Position numbers and translations under genes: made by a program. Shown piece by piece: positions 1 to 11,497 of a stretch of 64,000 nt of DNA (positions within the stretch are counted from its first letter, which is position 1; the number at the start of each line of letters is the position of its first letter). The stretch lies in assembly GCF_035046505.1 (NCBI RefSeq), contig NC_089826.1:71731254-71795253 (forward strand), written 5' to 3'. Below the pieces are notes generated by a model that saw nothing but the letters and a program-made list of their open reading frames with translations, was not told where the DNA came from and searched no databases. This stretch comes from Tiliqua scincoides (Eukaryota; Chordata; Lepidosauria; Squamata; Scincidae).

Positions 1-165
1 TTGAAAGGAAACAGACAAACAACACATGATACAAATACACTTCAAATTGCATGTCAGAATTGATTACAGATGTCTTACTTGCAGTGATGTGAAACAGTAA
101 CTTCACGTTTCCAGGACAACCGGTTGTCATGGGCAATGTACATGGGCATGTACTTAGTACCTTAC

Positions 166-276
166 CTTGGGTAGGACATTCGGCTGCCTCAGGATGTGAA
201 TCTTCTGAAGATCCAGAAGAGGGTCCATGAATTCTGAGAGTAGCTGCTTTTTCCTTAACTGCTGTTAATCCTTGCC
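166..276 (-). CDS. FAM114A1: FAM114A1 coding exon (third coding exon)
   Basis: A 111-bp exon. On the minus strand it follows a TTTCTCTGCAG acceptor and ends at an AAG|GTAAGG donor. Completed by one base from the previous exon it reads GQGLTAVKEKAATLRIHG, then a Ser-rich stretch (PSSGSSEDSHPEAAECPTQ). This matches the human FAM114A1 (NOXP20) segment HGLTAVKEKAGATLRIHG. The exon starts in phase 1 and ends in phase 1, as expected from the human protein. FAM114A1 is a cytoplasmic protein linked to neuronal development; FAM114 proteins have been reported as Rab2 interactors (family knowledge). The rest of the gene lies left of the window. Confidence 0.93.
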
Positions 277-722
277 CTGCAGAGAAACAAATATTTATTT
301 AATTTATAAGATTTTTTAAAACTTGCTCTTTTATCTAAAACATGAACATGGTAACTGCTGTAATTCATATTAAGCGGTTTGATGTATATTTGCTACTGAA
401 AATCTGTGACAGACAAAAGAAATGAGGTGGTATCTATTACTGGACCAGTTTTGTTGATGAAATAGTTGCCCAGGACTGTTTGTTCCACCAGCTACAGAAG
501 CATCAGTCCCTCGACATACCACTTCCAATGGCCCGTCTACAGGAAGTATCTGCTATGGAGCGGCTGTTGCTTTGCAGTGGCTACTACAATTGACCCAGAT
601 GGAAGCAGCACTTTTGCATCATTACTGGGTCTTTTATGAAAGCATATCTGGAGATACGTTTATGGTAAAAGGCCCATATGGGTAAAAGGCCCATAGGATT
701 GGGTCATCATATTCATTCCAGG

Positions 723-903
723 TCAAAATCCTAACCAACTTTCCTGCACCGACTGTGCCAATGGGGTATGTGCTGCATCCTGCAGTTGGGTGATGGTCAT
801 GGAGACCTCCTCAAGGTAAGGGAATTCGTTTTGTTTGTTTCCTTACCTCAGAGCTACATTGCTGTAACTTTGGTGCTGGAAAGTTGGTTAGGATAGTATC
901 CCC
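723..903. repeat. Palindromic MITE (GCAATCCTAACC family), degraded
   Basis: Ends are imperfect inverted repeats: AAAATCCTAACCAACTTTCC on the left and GGAAAGTTGGTTAGGAT on the right. The interior carries the family words TGCTGCATCCTGCAGTTGGG and CCTCCTCAAGGTAAGGGAA. This is a non-autonomous DNA element of about 180 bp with no coding capacity. Confidence 0.75.
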
Positions 904-2184
904 ACTGTCCTATGCATTCAGTTAGGTGACACATTGTAATTTTCAAATCCAAATTTAAACGCACACATTTCATTTTAGGAACGGTTGATACCGGAAATAG
1001 AATTATTTCTATCCAGGCAGTTATACATAAAAAGAATCAGCAGTAAAATTTGAGGGGGCACAATCCAGTCAAAGGTTAGCATTTTTCCTGCAATCCTGTG
1101 AATACTTATCAGGGAATAAACATGCTTATTATTGTGTTGCACATCTCAGCAGCTTCAATAAGAAAGAGTTAAGCTTGCCTTTGGATGGTTTGTTCAGGCT
1201 TTATTGTTAACAGCAAGAGGTGGTTAATTGAATAAAGCTTAAAAATCAGAATATAAGCAAGCTTTATATGAATTACTGCTGCTGTGGTAAAATAGATTGT
1301 TCCAGCTAATATACAAGTATTTTTTTTTACGCTTCAGTGCTATCCAATTAGAACCAAATGCAAACAAAGAAGTAGGAACATCAAGGAGAAGGAAGGTTCA
1401 ACTAATGCTTCAAGGTTCTGTGATCACAGTCTGATGTAGTCTTGTACTCTTATGAATTTTATAATAACTATCCAACAGAAGCCATAAAACCACATATTAT
1501 CCCAGCACAGTGAAAGAATACTAGCGAAAAATTACATGCAAGGGCAACAATATACGTACGTGGGGGAAGAATGCACAAAAACCCATGGTGAGATATCCCT
1601 TAGGAAACAAACTTTTATTTTATAGACTGCTTGAAACACATGTGTTACTATTATACTGACAGTTTGATACTATCCATGGCATGGAGGGCAGGGATAAGTG
1701 TGATACAACATTCTGCTGCACTAGAGAAAGGAAAAACTATATTGGCATTATGCCACAATTGTGCAAGCAGTTGTGTACCACTGGAGAACCTCTTTGCAAG
1801 TGGGTCATAGCTAGCACCAGGAAGATAAAGGGTTCAGATGCCCAAGGATGATGCCTTACAATCAGGATTGAACCTGAAATCTCGTATATATGAAATCTGT
1901 GCTACTAAACTGTACATCTCGCAGAGATGCCTTTCAGGGTTGGTTTACATGGCTGAGAGCTCTACATTTTATGCACAGGGCTTCTACAAATCTCCTGTGT
2001 ACGTGACTGTGGAGTTGGCTGATGGATGAGATTTGGTGGTACTACTTTCCCTATCTGGCTGCTGCCAAAAAGTATTGTCTGTAGGTTGCTGGCTGCCACT
2101 GTACCTGAACTCTTATCTGAGGTGAGCAGCAGGGATCTACTTGGACATGTGACAGCTATTTAGCTGCTGCAGGTCCAAGTAGAC

Positions 2185-2335
2185 CTGTCCATGCTGCAGA
2201 GGTTTAGCATAAGGGAACTATTGTTCCCTTACCTAGAGGAGACCTCTGCAACAGCCCCACCCATAGGATGCTGCAGTCACCATTTTGGTGCCACTGCAGC
2301 ACTGGGGGGGGGGGCAGAAATAATAGGATTGTGAT
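2185..2335. repeat. Degraded copy of the GCAATCCTA palindromic MITE
   Basis: In inverse orientation to the copy at 723 it carries the family core: AAGGGAACTATTGTTCCC, AGGAGACCTCTGC and ATAGGATGCTGCAG, then AATAGGATTGTGAT near the right end. Borders are uncertain. Confidence 0.5.
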
Positions 2336-2399
2336 CTTAGATCAGGGCCACTCAAACTCTGACCTGGATGCCAGATCTGGAGTTCAGGTGGATCCATCC

Positions 2400-2640
2400 G
2401 CCTGGTGAGCAGACCATTTGGTTCCGCCTGGGTGCTGTGCCAAGTCCTCCTCATTCGGAGGACAGGGACACTCTGGGCAGTTGCATCTGCCTGGACGTCC
2501 TGTTGCACAGCCTTCTGGGACACCAGGCAGCAGACACAACTACCCAGAGTGTCCCTGTCTTCCGAAAAAGGAGGACTTCACGTGACGCCCAGGTGGAATG
2601 CTCAGATGTGGTCTGGATGGGAACCATATTCCCAGCACAC
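2400..2640. repeat. Long imperfect inverted repeat, unclassified foldback element
   Basis: The arm near 2449-2490 (AAGTCCTCCTCATTCGGAGG, then ACAGGGACACTCTGGG) returns inverted at about 2537-2580 (CCCAGAGTGTCCCTGTCTTC, then AAAAAGGAGGACTT). Similarity continues weakly outward (TTCCGCCTGGG on the left, CCCAGGTGGAA on the right). A loop of about 45 bases separates the arms. No target duplication was recognised. It overlaps short open frames in both strands that I regard as chance. Confidence 0.6.
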
Positions 2641-3593
2641 AGTGGTCACGAGTCTGAGCTGCCTTAGATGCTTGGTGAAAAACACAGATTTTCAAGAAGA
2701 GCCTTGAGCTAAACTGGCTCCTTATATGGATTTATAGTTTTTGGCTACTCTTTTTGTTTTGTTCATTTCGTTGCTTAATTTTGCTGCAGTGTGGCATGTT
2801 GGTTCACTTGCTCTACCTGTTATATTAATTTTACTGCATGCTTGGATATTGTATTGCCTTTATTTTTGTACAGTTTAAAATGATTTTTTTTAAAATTTTA
2901 AAAAAAGTATGGCTGATATTTCCAAGTAGCAGTCTTTCTTTCCTGTGTAGAAATAGATAATTCAGACCCTCAAAAGAAAAAATTCAGGTTGGAATTTGCA
3001 TCATTTCACATTTGCTGACATTCCTTTCCATTTCTAACTTCATTGCCATCTCTCAAATGTGATGGAAATTTCTTTTGGATTCGCTCTGAATCAGTTTTAA
3101 TAATCACTGGTTGGTCTGAAATTGGTTTAGATCATTAAATACGTTGCCACTTCAATCACCCTTCAGTTCTTCTTGTAGGCCTTTAGGGGGGCAGCCTAGG
3201 GATTTAATTCCTTCAAATTAACTTTATAATCATTTTTATTGCATCCACTGACCTACTTTGTGAGCTTCATTTAAGTAACAGTTAATTCTGTATTCACATG
3301 CTAATAATTTGATATACCTTACTTCTTCCCAATGTTTCTGAGTGTGCTTTGAAAAGATAACCTAATTGTGACCTCAATTACTTGTTTCCTCTGGGCAGTA
3401 TCTTTTCTTAATATGTTTTTGAAATTCTGACAACATATTAGAGGCTAATCAATATGTAATTAGAAAAAGCAGAAATCCTTAATTGATAGTAGGACTGGTA
3501 TACCACATTGCTGATGTAACCTTGGATTTCTTACATTTTTTATTCACAGTCTGAAAAATGTTAAGATTTGCCATGACAAATAGAAGAGGAAAA

Positions 3594-4090
3594 CATGGAA
3601 CCTTCTTTAGTCTCATTGGCCAGCACATGCGAAAGGACCTTTTCCATAGCTGTGCCCAAGTTCTGGAATTCTGTCCCCTGGGAAGTTCAGTGATTGACTA
3701 AAGTCTGAGAGGGGTGGGGCAGCTTGAATTCCAAAACAGGTCCTTTATCTCTTTATTCCACACCACAGATTTTGTGTATTTTTACAAATTGGGGAATTCC
3801 TTAGTTTTGACTTTGTTGCTTATCTGGGGGTTTTGTATTTAATTACATAAGAAGAACACCGCTTGATCAGGCCAAAGGCCCATCTACTCCAGCTTCCTGT
3901 ATCTCACAGTGGTCCACCAGATGTCTCAGGACAAGAGACAAGACAATAAGATACCTGTATCCTGTTGTCAAGTGGCATTGCAGCTGGCTTTCTGAGATAT
4001 TTGCTTTTAGTATTGCTTTTTTATAGTTTGTTTTTAATTGCTCTTGTTAACTGCTTTGGGGGTATACATCTACAAAAATAAATAAGAGTA
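3594..4090 (+). mobile_element. LINE 3'-end fragment, split by a CR1 piece
   Basis: Plus-strand text around 3650-3690 (CCAAGTTCTGGAATTCTGTC) resembles the FWNS(L/V)P motif near the C-terminus of L2/CR1-type reverse transcriptases. A tail typical of these elements (AACTGCTTTGGGGGTATACA, then A-rich) lies at about 4050-4085. A CR1 fragment occupies 3846-3965 between the two. Old and diverged. Confidence 0.45.
3846..3965 (-). mobile_element. CR1 LINE 3' fragment
   Basis: It begins ACATAAGAAGAACACCGCTT and continues GATCAGGCCAAAGGCCCATC and TCCAGCTTCCTGTATCTCAC. These match the 3' end of the nearly complete CR1 at 11303-15655. Only about 120 bp is present. Confidence 0.85.
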
Positions 4091-4106
4091 ATTTAAAACA
4101 CCCGAA

Positions 4107-4297
4107 GGGCGCAAGTCTAACCCCTTATGTCAGTACTTTCCAGCACTGGCATAGCGGTGCCAATGGGACTTGTGCTGCATCCTGTCACTCTTGGAGGCCT
4201 CCTCAAAGTAAGGGAATGTTTGTTCCCTTCCCTCAGAGCTGCATTGCCCTTATGTCTGTGCTGGAAAGCACTGACATAAGGGGTTAGGATTGTGCCC
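4107..4297. repeat. Palindromic MITE (GCAATCCTAACC family)
   Basis: Left end GGGCGCAAGTCTAACCCCTT and right end AAGGGGTTAGGATTGTGCCC are inverted repeats. Sub-terminal TATGTCAGTACTTTCCAGCA and TGCTGGAAAGCACTGACATA extend the foldback. About 190 bp; it belongs to the subfamily also seen at 7514 and 53848. Confidence 0.85.
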
Positions 4298-5076
4298 TAA
4301 GGTACTGTTCTTTTACAAAGTCACTTTGCTTAGGGTTACCAGATACAAATGGGGACAGGTGGCCTATACCTTTAACCATTGTATAGAAGAGGGAATTTGG
4401 GCAGGTGCATCTTAGCGTGGAGGTGTTTAAAAAGCTGCACCCATCCAAATTCCTCTTCCGAACAATGATTAAAGATTTAGGCACTCTGTCCACATTTGTA
4501 TCTGGTATTCTCTCTGTGGCCATTTTAAGGCATAAAAGGACAACTTCTAGTCTACTTCCTGCTTCAAATTCATCTCCCAGAGAGTGTTTGTTGATGATGA
4601 AGTGATACGCGAACTAATTCGGTTTTCTGACACTTCAGTATTTCTCAGAGGCATATATCTAACTTCATAACACAATATTTTGGGAAACCTGGCTGTCCTG
4701 CTGAGAAAGCTTAATTTGATTGGTGTGTATAATAAAGACTAAGCAGAGAAAGAGATAACTAGAAAAATACAAATTGCAGTTTGAAAACATGGCTAATGAA
4801 ATTATTCCCCAGCTGTAAAAAAATAAAATAAAAAAGATACTCATTTCAAATGTTTGAAAAAGAGAGATCGATTAGGCACTGCAAAATCAGCCAGAGGTTG
4901 AAAAAACATTTCAATTTTGCCTCAATGAAATTAAATCATTTTTTTTTTTGTAAAGAGCTAAACTGTTCAACTTTTAACTGATCACATGTATCTGACATAT
5001 AATTGTTTTTGGCTCTGGTCCCTAACCATGTCAAATGAGCAGGGGATGCCTGTAATAGACAAAGCATAGAACTGAG

Positions 5077-5166
5077 AGCCCAATCCAATGCATGTCTACT
5101 CAGAGGTAAGTTCCATTAAAGTCAATGGGGCTTACTCCCAGGAAAGTGTGGATAAGATTGCAGCCT
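5077..5166. repeat. Short palindromic MITE (AGTAAGTCCCATT type)
   Basis: About 90 bp: GAGCCCAATCCAATGCATGT, then a core with GTAAGTTCCATTAAAGTCAA and TGGGGCTTACTCCCAGG, ending GATAAGATTGCAGCC. The inverted ends and core are shared with copies at 25268, 44529 and 46438. Confidence 0.75.
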
Positions 5167-6212
5167 GAAGCTTGACTGACAGTTCTAGCAGCTGCTTTGA
5201 TTGTAACTACTGACTTTGTATGAGACTGATTCAAAAACTAGTTAAGCTGAAGTTCTCCTTGACCATGTTTTCTTTCTTTCCTGAGCAGGAGTCATGGTAG
5301 TCACTCTGATCTGGACCGGGACTGTGGCATAAGAGGAAGGGGCTTCACCTCTTTCCTCCCCATCTTCCTCATCCAAGTCAACCTCACCTGCTATTTAGGG
5401 AAGAAATAACAAGCACATCAGGCCTGAGCACATATTTAATATAACATGTGGTTTGGTCTCAAATCCAAGTACAGTACTTGAACTTTAACTGGTTTATGGA
5501 TTAGGTTGTGAGGGAGGTTGGTATTATTCTAGCACAGCAGATAGCTAAGGCATCCTATCTGTTATCTGTAACAGATTTCAAAGGCTGTGGAAGATGAACT
5601 CTGCCTCAGAATAAGCATAACTTAACTTTAATCTTTGATTCCAGTTTACCACTGAGGCTTTTGAGCTGCTTATGATTGGTGGGGGAGACAAATTCGTACT
5701 TTTCTCTCCCTCTTGGGGTGGACAGTGGCATCAAGTGATGACTTGCCTGAGTGCGAAAAGCCAGCACAAATTAAATACAGAAAGAGCTTTCATATCACCT
5801 GCATCACCTTCAGGGCAAAGCTGTTCAGTGGGGGTAGTTCACATATTTTAGCAGAGAGTCAGCAAGTGATCATTCATCATGTGATTCATTAGAGACCTGT
5901 GTGCTCTACTACAATTCCCCCCTTCCTTTTAGAATCAAACTAAACACTGCAATGCAGTATGTCTAAAATGCTGCTTCTCTCTTGCGAAGTACCTCTGAGA
6001 AGGAGCCATATATAGCAAAGAAGGATGGGAGGAGGGTGCTTTGTTTAGTCCTTTCCCTGCCAACACATTTTCCCCTGGAATGGCCACCCTGCTGCTTTGA
6101 TTTATGCAGTTATTACTTATCTAAGATTTTTCTAGACTGCCTTTTGACTGCCTTCTAGACTGAAGCATGTATCAAGTTAATGCTGACATGCAGCTGAGTT
6201 ATAACTTTGATA

Positions 6213-6706
6213 GCCCAATCCTATCTAACTCCCCCACCTTCCGCAAATGCAGCCGTGCCACAGAAGCATGTGCTGCATCCTGTGGTAGGCAGTCCCAGAG
6301 GTCTTCTCGAGGTAAAGGAACATTTGTTCCCTTGCCCAGGGGATAACCTTTGCTGCCCCCCAGGGGCCACTTGGAACTGCACCAGCAATTTTGCTGGCAC
6401 ACAGAAACCCAGAAAGGTGTACCAAGGCCAGGCAAGGCGTGATGATGCTGCTGATATTGCCCTATTCCCGGCCTTGACCCACCTCCTCCCCACCCATCTC
6501 TGCCCTGTTCCTCCCCCTCCTCACTCTGTTCTGCCAACTCACCACCCCCGGCCTGCCCCACATGCCAACTTACCAGCATCAGGGCATTTTTGCTGCATGT
6601 GACTGCCTGGCTGGCTGGAATGGCATGTCATCTTTCACAACCACTCTAAAGCATGCTGTGCTGGAACATGAGTTACAATGGCGCAGCAAGCCCATAGGTT
6701 TGGACC
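6213..6706. repeat. Long variant (about 500 bp) of the CAATCCTA-ended family
   Basis: It starts GCCCAATCCTATCTAACT and ends near CCCATAGGTTTGGACCC. The left interior (GTGCTGCATCCTGTGGTAGG; GGAACATTTGTTCCCTTGCC) is shared with the short MITEs. The right interior (CTGCCCTGTTCC, TGCCAACTTACCAGC) is shared with 51283-51625. Open frames inside it are not conserved and are not called as genes. Confidence 0.55.
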
Positions 6707-6862
6707 CTTCATTTTGTATGAAAAGAGAGAAGCACCCACTGGGGCTGTTGGAAGGAAATGCAGCTCCTGTTCATGTCATGATCCTTTGCCCCAAGGGATT
6801 ATTCATGCCTTGGAGGAATCAAAGCAATTACTTTTAAATATGTGTATATTATGACTTTACTA

Positions 6863-7012
<150 letters not shown>

Positions 7013-7381
7013 CTAGAAGGAAAATCAATACATCTGTAAGGGTAAAGAGATGGGGGTATTACACGAACAGTTATTTTCTGTAATTTTCCGAACTGTATTT
7101 TCCTGTAATTGCAGAGAATGGTATTAGTTCTTTCAAAAAGCATAAAGCTATTCAAGATTGTGATGATGTTGCATTATGCTGGAGTAGCAAGGGTTCACTT
7201 TCCAGTGGGACCTTAAGTGTATGTTGAAAGCAGCAACTTCTTGGAAAATAATAATTCCAGGATATTGGCCTATACTATTTTTCTCTAAACTGCTTCACTA
7301 GTTTTTCAGACTTACATTGGAACAGTGAGTTTCACAGAATGTTCTGAGGAACCCTGGAGTTCCATTGAAAATCATTTGTTG

Positions 7382-7510
7382 ATTATTTTATTTGTTATAT
7401 TTGCATCCCACCTGTCTTCCATTATGGAACTAAAGGCAGCATTCACAGAATTCCTAGGCAGTCACCAGTCCAGGAACTGGCTACACCTGGTATTAGCTTC
7501 ACAAGTTGGC
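7382..7510 (-). repeat. LINE or SINE 3' tail, inverse orientation
   Basis: ATTATTTTATTTGTTATATT followed by TGCATCCCACCTGTCTTCCA resembles the reverse complement of the common squamate tail 'CCGCCTTGAG...GGCGGGATATAAAT'. Diverged; the exact family is not assigned. Confidence 0.35.
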
Positions 7511-7513
7511 AGT

Positions 7514-7706
7514 GGGCGCACTCCTTAAGTCAATGCTTTCCAGCATTGGTATAGTGGTGCCAATGGAACATGTGCTGCATCCTGCAATTGGCTGTCACTC
7601 ACTGAGGCCTCCTCAAAGTAAGGAATGTTTGTTCCCTTACCTCAGAGGTGCATTGCCCTTATGTCAATGCTGGAAAGCACTGACATAAGGGGTTAGGATT
7701 GTACCC
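7514..7706. repeat. Palindromic MITE (GCAATCCTAACC family)
   Basis: Left GGGCGCACTCCTTAAGTCAA and right TTGACATAAGG-like arm ending GGGTTAGGATTGTACCC. The core (GTGCTGCATCCTGCAATTGG, GAGGCCTCCTCAAAGTAAGG) is nearly the same as in the copies at 4107 and 53848. Confidence 0.85.
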
Positions 7707-8924
7707 TGTATCATGTACGATTCTCAGATCATGCCCTGGGACCAATGTCTGAGCTTATCAACTTATCTCCAGTGGCAGGATCCCTGAAGGGTAGACTACT
7801 ACTACTGGTTTCCCTACAATGTACACTGTACAAAGGTTTTGGGTATTTCTAGAACATACACTCTGTTTATATGGGACGGTGGTGTGGCTGAAGAAGCCTG
7901 GCTCATGTCCCTAACCAACAGACCATGATATTTAAAATGCCCCCTAAAATTCTCTGCAAAGCTCAGAGGCTGCTTGGCAGACAAATCAGTGTGGAAAGAG
8001 TTCCTTGAAGGATAGAAGTTTGAAGATCACTGCAACAATGTATTAAGGAAAGTAAAAATTCTGCTGCCTTTTCAGAGATTCACCCACTTTAAGTATAACT
8101 TAGCTTTAATAAGTACTGTATGCTTTGACCTGAAAAGAAAAAAAGAGGAAAAAAGTAAATAATTTATATATATGATTCTCTTTATCCACTATGGAGAGAA
8201 TGAATCATCTCCTCTTTCAGGTTCTGCTCTAGATCTTTTATCTGAAACCAACCAAATATCTTTCTTAAAAAAGCTTAAATTCCTAAATGAAGAATTAGCT
8301 GAATACAGTCTGACTGAAAATTGATTAAATTCTGCTGACCAGAACAAAGCAGCTATTGCTGCTCTGCTTTTATTATTTATGATAGGCACATTTAATAATG
8401 ATGATGTTACTAGTTCTGTGCTTCCACCGGGGGGCCAAGCTCAACATTCCATGAAACTGACACAAAGGTCAGTTTAACCATGTACATTAATGCTAAGTTT
8501 TTACCTTTCATCTTCTGGTCATTCTAGGTTTTCAAGGCAGCAGACATGCCTATTGTATGTATGTGTGTATTTGAGCACACCACAAAAACACAATATGACC
8601 AAGACATAGAGAGGCAATACAGCTCTGTGCATGGAACATAGTGAGATGCACTAATTCTACAAAACCAATGGTAGGCTCCATACTCCTTATCAGCTGTTTT
8701 GGTTTGCTCACTAGATAAAAATCAGCTGTGAAGGGACAAGCTGAATTGCACAAAAGGAAGGAGGCACTTTTCTCTTTCCAGCAGAGACTAGTTCCATGTC
8801 CCTTTGCACCTAACTTCATCCACACTAAAGTATAAATATTATTAAATGATTTTAATATATAAGACCTGTTTTATAATGTAGTCGTATCCCATATTCATAA
8901 GAACAAAAATCATCACTCGTTCTC

Positions 8925-9030
8925 AACATCACTTATTGCACAGGGTTGTTGTGAGGACAAAAGGAGGGAAAGAATAACGTATACCACCTGTGGTCCTTGG
9001 AGGAAAGGTGGTAGAAAAATGTGAAAAGGA
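8925..9030 (+). repeat. SINE 3' portion (squamate tRNA-derived type)
   Basis: CACAGGGTTGTTGTGAGGAC, then AAAGGAGGGAAAGAATAACG and CTTGGAGGAAAGGTGGTAGA, matches the 3' body of the SINE family seen complete at 29990-30190. The tRNA-like head is missing. A CAATCCTGAAC-ended element starts directly after it. Confidence 0.6.
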
Positions 9031-9230
9031 AGAACCCAATCCTGAACTGCCCAATGTCCAAGGCTGCAGCTGTGCCGAAATGGCTGCCACTGCATCCTAT
9101 GGGTGTTGGACAGCCACAGGCAGCTCCCGACGCCTCCTTGGGGGAAGGGGACATTTGTCCTCTTCCCCAAGTAAGGAAAGCCTATTCTCCACCCAGAGCT
9201 GGCTCAGTGTGGGCTCACTGGCCGGGTGGT
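9031..9230. repeat. Partial CAATCCTGAAC-ended element
   Basis: It begins ACCCAATCCTGAACTGCCCA and carries GCTGCAGCTGTGCCGAAATG and CCTCCTTGGGGGAAGGGGAC. The same words occur inverted in the element at 61245-61605. The right end was not recognised. Confidence 0.5.
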
Positions 9231-9593
9231 AAGTGTTGCAGGTGTGTCTTACAGTACATTTGCAATACTGCACACGGTTGCTAAGCTGGAGCATGACATT
9301 CAGGATTCTTCGTATTATGTTGTATGGTATTTTATTCCTGGTTTTCTGGGAATGCATTCCTGAATAGTTCCCAGAGATTCTTAAAGTTCTGTACCCATAC
9401 TGTAATGAAAGTACAGTACAAGGGGTAAAATGTGATATATTTTTCCTTTGGTAACAATGATGACCAAAATAACACTGAATGCTGATAACCCAAAATAGTA
9501 ACTTTTATGTATTCCCAAACATTGTATCTTCACATAAACAAAAGGTGTGCAATACTTCATTCTTAGTAGAATGCAAGATTATTATGAATGGGA

Positions 9594-9914
9594 TGGGCAG
9601 ATCAGGGCAAGGATTAGGGCCTCGGGGGGGCATGTTGTGTGTGGTTGGTGGGCAAGTATTGATGGAGCCTTCTCTGCTGATATCTTGATCACCATTTTGC
9701 TTTCAACATGCCCCTTGGGCCTGCTTGAACTTGCACCAGCAAAATCGCTAGTGCAGAATTGAGTAGTCCCATTGAAGGTGATGCAGGTGCAGAGTAGGGT
9801 AGGTAAAATTTTTTTTACTTCTCCACTCCCACATGGTCTTCAACTGCCTGCAAGACGGTGCTTGCACTGGTGTCTCTGCGCCATGTGGGCAATATTTCGT
9901 TAGGATTGGGCCCT
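9594..9914. repeat. Right part of a long CAATCCTA-ended element
   Basis: The right end is TTAGGATTGGGCCC. The interior has CTTGAACTTGCACCAGCAAA and CGCTAGTGCAGAATTGAGTAG, resembling the middle of the copies at 6213 and 51283. The left border is uncertain. Confidence 0.4.
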
Positions 9915-10141
9915 CAGAGTGGAATTATACATTATGATAAACATGGAATAGGATCACTGTCAAAAATGGCAGCCCTGCATCAAATTCTCCCCCTCTCTCC
10001 ATAATGTGGAAGCCAGAAGTTGACATAGGGCTGGCATTAGAAGGGAAGCTATTTTAGTTAGTATATCAGTTTTGACTGTGTTGCAGAAAAATATAAATAA
10101 TTAATTGGGAAAATGTTGTAGGAAGAAAAAGCATTCCTTAC

Positions 10142-10456
10142 TGGGTCACTCTGTTCATTTAACACTTCAGTCCCAGGTTCTGGTTCCAGGCTCACAGTCT
10201 CACTGCATTCAGTCAGAATGCTTTCGGCTACGTCCCCACTTGAATGTTGTTCATTAGAAGGATGTACTGAGGAGGCTGGGTCCCCTTCTGGTTCATTGTT
10301 GGGGCTTTCAGAAACTTGCCTCTCTTCATCTGGTGGGGCTATAAGCTCTGCTTTTTCATTGCGTCTCACCACGTCAGAAGTTGAAATGTTACTATCAGGT
10401 TCTGACAGATCTTCATTTTTTTCTTGCGTTAATAAATCACTTGTGTCACTTGACAT
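10142..10456 (-). CDS. FAM114A1: FAM114A1 first coding exon with start codon
   Basis: The start ATG is at 10456-10454, eleven bases inside an exon that opens at 10467 after a good acceptor (TTCTTCTGTTCCTGCAG). The 105 codons begin MSSDTSDLLTQEKNEDLSEP and end NEQSDP, just before CCA|GTAAGG, in phase 0. The acidic N-terminus is poorly conserved, but GDVAESILTECSETVSLEPE aligns with human [20 protein letters not shown], which fixes the identity. The region is predicted disordered (many Glu, Ser and Pro). In-frame sequence beyond 10142 is intronic read-through and is not part of the protein. Confidence 0.93.
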
Positions 10457-10961
10457 ATTTTTAAATTCTGCAGGAACAGAAGAAAGAAATCAATACATCT
10501 GTAATAGGCAATAACAAACTTTTGAAAGCTTAAAAAAAAGAATCCAATAACAATTTCCTCATGGAAAAGAAATACTAGAACATATTGTAACCCTTATGAG
10601 TCCTAGTAAAATCAGAACATTTCAAATCATAAAGAGTGGAATCGCTTCTCTGTTCTGTCTAAGAGGCCTGCAGTTCAGAGCTCTTTCAAGAACTTTATCT
10701 ACTTCACCGCCCAAGATGATAAATTGATTCAAGGGATGTTAAAGGTTATGGCCTAAAGGCCTGTTGCTTAAAAATAATCACTTTAGTCCGCCACGCAAAG
10801 GTGGAGAATGTGATTTGAAAACCAGAAATATTAACATGACATTATCAGATAGATTCACGGCATCTCTATAAGAGTTCTTCTAATATATTTTTATATTTTA
10901 AATTATTATTATTATGCAAGCAGACATTTAAAAAAAACTATAGCACAGCTTATAATTTTGT

Positions 10962-11044
10962 TTAAGCCATTTCTGCCCAACGTTGCATATGCACAACAGA
11001 GACCAAATCTGTACACCTGTGGACCTGACAAAAGTGGGTTTTAA
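10962..11044. repeat. TTAA-bounded MITE, complete copy
   Basis: It runs from TTAAGCCATTTCTGCCCAA to a right end AAAAGTGGGTTTTAA. The interior (GTTGCATATGCACAACAGAG, ACACCTGTGGACC) is shared with copies at 15829, 48158, 49037 and 60006. TTAA at both ends suggests a piggyBac-like target preference (inference). Confidence 0.7.
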
Positions 11045-11497
11045 TACAAATAGTAGAATCCTTCCCTGTTCTAGATCCACATGCTCCACCACTGCAAGCA
11101 GAGGTATAACACACTGCTCCAGGTAGGGCAGGGATGTCACCTGCATCCTGACATCACTTTCCAGTTCTCCCTGGAAAAGAGGGCACTTGCTGAGGCAGCT
11201 TTGTGCAACCCCCACCCCATTCCTTCTCCTGTGGAGGCTCTCTTCAAGGAGATGGAACAGAGGGTGTGAAGCCACCAGCATCTTCTGTGTAACTAGGGTG
11301 AAGAACATAAGAACATAAGAACAGCCCCACTGGATCAGGCCATAGGCCCATCTAGTCCAGGTTCCTGTATCTCACAGCGGCCCACCAAATGCCCCAGGGA
11401 GCACACCAGATAACAAGAGACCTCATCCTGGTGCCCTCCCCTACATCTGGCATTCTGACTTAACCCATTTCTAAAATCAGGAGGTTGCGCATACACA

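Noticed and set aside
6199-6837. Several small open frames as genes
   Set aside because: They lie in a repeat of the CAATCCTA-ended family and overlap each other on both strands.
10058-10141. Continuation of the FAM114A1 frame past 10142
   Set aside because: A good GTAAGG donor lies at 10141-10137 and the extra residues have no counterpart in FAM114A1.
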